Source: Bacteroidota bacterium (GTDB lineage: Bacteria; Bacteroidota; Bacteroidia; NS11-12g; UBA955). Taken from it: 35,107 bases of DNA. Made by a program: the position numbers and the translations under genes. Shown here one piece after another: positions 33,601 through 35,107 of this stretch (its first letter is position 1; each line of letters opens with the position of its first letter). Under the pieces are notes generated by a model that was given only the letters and a program-made list of their open reading frames with translations, was not told where the DNA came from and ran no database searches. Location of the stretch: the NCBI GenBank assembly GCA_947451105.1, contig CANFXY010000013.1, forward strand, positions 1 to 35,107, given 5' to 3'.

Positions 33601-35107
33601 TGAAATTTAGTACAGACGATTTGCAAACAACTGTATCGTATGGATCCAATAGGGCAACAGGTTTTTGAGTTCCCTCATTAAAAATTGTTGTGTAAAAATT
33701 CCCTCTATTGTAGGTAGAACCATAAAGAACATTGCAGTTACATGCTTTATTTGGTTCATAATACATCTCTAAATCTGTTACATTTACTGTGTTTGGCAGT
33801 CCCTTGCTAAAATAACGCCAAGCTGATTGTGTAGTATCTGAATACCAAACACCACCTCCCATTGTGGCGACATATAAACCTCGTTTTTTATTCGATGTAT
33901 CTAATAAAATTGAAGAGACATTATAAGGGAAATTAGCAAGTACTTGTGTCCAATTACTACCCTTGTTGTTGGATTTGTATACGGTGTTGCCAATACCAAT
34001 ATAAACTGCATTTTGATTTTTGGGATCTGTTTCTATTGAATTCACAACACCTGAAGTTGGCAAAGTTAGGGTTGACCATGTTGGTGTTGTCGCATTGACA
34101 TTATCACTTCTGAATAGCGTACCATTTGAGCGGGCAGCATATAAAATATCAGAATTGGCGATATTGCTTTCAATTTCATTAAAGTCAACTGAGTTGACAC
34201 CACCAAGATTATTGGAAATTTTCTTCCATGTAACTGGAGAATTTTTGATGTTGTTGCTTCTCCAAATATTCTTATAGCCTATGTACATTGTGTTGCCATA
34301 GCCTTCTCTAAGCGTAAAAGGTGTTACCCATCCACCGGATTCGTTGATGGTATCGCTTCCTGCTGCTGTATATCCATTGTTGGCAATTGTCGCTTGAGCA
34401 TTGACATTGAATACCCTGAAAATACTACCATAGTATAGTTCACCGTAACTATACCTTGAATCTGTTTGATCAATTTCACAATCCATTCCATCACCGCCGT
34501 AAGTGGTATACCAATTTTTATTGTAGTTGGCTGTTCCATTGTCTTGGTATCCATTGATAAGAATATTTTTCACATTTCTAGCCGCGCCCATTTTATAAAT
34601 TTGAGCGATGCCTATACCACTTCCAATTGGCAACCAAGAATTACCCTTATTTCTGGTGGCATAAAGTCCGCCATCATTGCCAGCAAAAATTCTGTTTGTG
34701 ATGGGATTGGCAGCAAGTTCATGCTGATCGGCGTGAATTTGATTGACCCAATATCCAGCGATGGTCCATGTTTTCCCAGTGTCAGTTGATTTAAAAATAT
34801 TCACACCGCCACAATACAAAATGGCTTGATTGCCTGGGTCGGATACCATGTCCATATCATACCAAGCTTGACCAGAACTGCCACTGCCATTGGTAGAGTA
34901 ATCGTGTAAATTTGGTGTAGTTGATTGGGTTTTAAACGCAGAGCCACTGTCTCTTGACAAATAAATTCCTTTATGCACACTTCCAGTTGCAATCCAAAAA
35001 TAAACCATTTTAGGATCTTTGGCATTAACCTCTATTACACCTCGCGATATGGAAGTAGTGGGCAAGCCATTGGTAAGATTTGTCCAATTAACGCCATTGT
35101 CAATGGA
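30686..35107 (-). CDS. Giant multidomain surface protein (BNR/VPS10-like, GEVED, PKD repeats, type B T9SS tail), N-terminus outside window
   Basis: At least 1473 residues, open to the right edge. The frame runs on past a TTG at 35065 with SIDNGVNWTNLTNGLP, a BNR/sialidase-like repeat, so that codon is not the start. Order seen: BNR/VPS10-type beta-propeller repeats (first ~480 residues; FKSTDTGKTWT, YATRNKGNSWLPIG); an Ig/PKD-like domain; a GEVED domain (about 580-710; VKAFIDFNNNGVLSDLGE, YGQTEDYG); a PKD domain (YLWDFGSSATPS); Ig-like domains; four ~85-residue PKD-type repeats each carrying a QCFKG-like motif; and a final gliding-motility C-terminal domain (IPNAFTPSQDGINDLFKI, YSRWGEMLF, the end LLIR). 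It is probably exported by the type IX system and held at the surface as an adhesin or binding protein. A catalytic role for the propeller is not evident. Confidence 0.88.
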   Translation of the reverse strand, partial: SIDNGVNWTNLTNGLPTTSISRGVIEVNAKDPKMVYFWIATGSVHKGIYLSRDSGSAFKTQSTTPNLHDYSTNGSGSSGQAWYDMDMVSDPGNQAILYCGGVNIFKSTDTGKTWTIAGYWVNQIHADQHELAANPITNRIFAGNDGGLYATRNKGNSWLPIGSGIGIAQIYKMGAARNVKNILINGYQDNGTANYNKNWYTTYGGDGMDCEIDQTDSRYSYGELYYGSIFRVFNVNAQATIANNGYTAAGSDTINESGGWVTPFTLREGYGNTMYIGYKNIWRSNNIKNSPVTWKKISNNLGGVNSVDFNEIESNIANSDILYAARSNGTLFRSDNVNATTPTWSTLTLPTSGVVNSIETDPKNQNAVYIGIGNTVYKSNNKGSNWTQVLANFPYNVSSILLDTSNKKRGLYVATMGGGVWYSDTTQSAWRYFSKGLPNTVNVTDLEMYYEPNKACNCNVLYGSTYNRGNFYTTIFNEGTQKPVALLDPYDTVVCKSSVLNFNSKTCNNPSRFKWTISPSSFNFINSSDSTTENPSIKFTSPGIYTYKFMAENCNGIDTLMGFITVGDTAKKTCIPTTNNNFGGLGIFNVSLSNINRASGDRSQEGPYVDLSCAQIIKVKRGKKYALKVVTGQYNNEQVKAFIDFNNNGVLSDLGELVYQPAAGLINHLDTITIPLNAKVGTILKMRIRSDFNSLGTNPCSNLNYGQTEDYGLFIEPELIPKFVTNKPKVCPNSTIVFTDSSNLPGIKYLWDFGSSATPSTAFGKGPHSVYFTGSGYKTVSLSIDGKVTKKDSAVFIYKAPNMEITWLKGDSSLCIGKTFVLKANDLNASGATYQWQKNFTNIKDSTFQFYRIKASKFSDSGTYSIIASNQCKDTATVNLKIRPKPLMGLTVNDSSQCFKGHSFSMKNLSTITNSSFKSIWKYSDNYRDSSFNSNHTFKGIGKQGVKLICYTPFACIDSISQSLVVYESPKAAFSISPKDQCFKGNSFAFVNLSNSSSGNFTSYWDMGDGNSSNLFSAPNKTYNIYDSIYYIKLILKTPELCSDTAINKIQLWPQTNLKFYLNDSMQCFKQNNLIASDNSMIPFGNYSIQWNLGDGNLKIGKSISHRYSNKGNYTLKLISVSNKFCRDTLSKTISILESPNANFTINDSIQCLKGNSFVLDDKTNSNLPYTRKWYHPTLSSNQGNSVVFTSTDTGFNQVSLLISNNLACSDTLIKMVYVAPMPEFEVNGPKEICKFDSVIFSVNGSPFNKYDWKVNSIYQGSGQNFTFVGKNAGNNNFEVIASSPYSCVTNKILNNFVWVNDLPFVDFTDSISYQDPLLLLTFKDQSKNSTLTRNWYFSNGYSGSNRIESFLVNDSTFIIAKLIIVDTNNCKAEISKSLVYNVPYYIPNAFTPSQDGINDLFKIYGLYKYKTFSMKVYSRWGEMLFNSNDPKIGWNGIFMGELVPTGHYLYQIEIEKQDGSKSIEKGTILLIR
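31643..32419 (-). repeat. Four ~250-bp coding repeats in the adhesin (PKD modules)
   Basis: A near-identical 15-base motif encoding QC(F/L)K(G/Q) occurs at 32405-32419, 32153-32167, 31895-31909 and 31643-31657, spaced 252, 258 and 252 bases (84-86 codons). It is usually preceded by a short acidic NDS-like stretch and followed by a PKD-like strand set. The spacing marks tandem duplication of one domain; the rest of each unit has diverged. Confidence 0.75.

Noticed and set aside
1-35107. CRISPR arrays, tRNA or rRNA genes, insertion sequences, prophage or toxin-antitoxin loci
   Set aside because: I read for short spaced repeats, tRNA arms, transposase motifs and terminal inverted repeats and saw none; composition looks uniform throughout.

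Overview
The window looks like ordinary chromosome of an AT-rich member of the Bacteroidetes (Bacteroidota). The signs are gliding-motility genes (gldA, gldF, gldG, gldB), two large secreted proteins ending in the 'gliding motility-associated C-terminal' (type B, type IX secretion) domain, outer-membrane and lipoprotein genes, repeated TAnnTTTG promoter elements typical of the phylum, and few Shine-Dalgarno sequences. I cannot name the genus. I see no IS element, prophage, CRISPR array, tRNA or rRNA gene.

Layout. 1-107 (-) is the 5' end of gyrA. 238-3090 (-) is a two-domain M16 zinc protease, with a terminator between the two. 3212-8989 (+) holds an IgGFc-binding-like/PKD secreted protein, a sigma-54 response regulator, the tRNA t6A enzyme Sua5/TsaC and a leucine-dehydrogenase-type enzyme, and ends at a bidirectional terminator. 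9072-12342 (-) is a translation operon read as rpsP, rimM, trmD, a DEDDh exonuclease and an RluA-type pseudouridine synthase. 12684-23528 (+) holds dnaX, a GT-C membrane glycosyltransferase, gldA-gldF-gldG, an aminotransferase, a heptose-7-phosphate kinase and a TrkH/KtrB K+ transporter. 23529-24542 (-) is gldB, divergent from an outer-membrane barrel gene and nadE (+). 26961-27776 (-) is a thioesterase and a TPR protein, divergent from etfB-etfA, a bifunctional-nuclease-family protein and a lipoprotein (+). 30460-35107 (-) is a small DUF3820 protein and a giant adhesin-like protein that runs off the right edge.

How the genes work together. GldA/F/G form the gliding-associated ABC transporter and GldB is a gliding lipoprotein. 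The two large proteins at 3212 and 30686 are the kind of cargo the type IX system exports. The minus-strand operon groups ribosome, tRNA and rRNA maturation functions. The rest is housekeeping: replication (gyrA, dnaX), NAD synthesis, electron transfer, heptose for surface glycans and K+ uptake.

The most notable signal is in dnaX. The frame-0 gene stops shortly after an A10 run, but the -1 frame stays open for 205 codons to 14392 and encodes a tau-like C-terminus. This fits slippage-made gamma and tau forms, although a homopolymer sequencing error must be excluded. Other regulatory structures are a hairpin at the predicted 5' end of the rpsP mRNA, a strong hairpin with a U-rich tail inside the start of rimM, and a nearly symmetric divergent promoter between the TPR gene and etfB. 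I did not find a clearly new multi-gene system.
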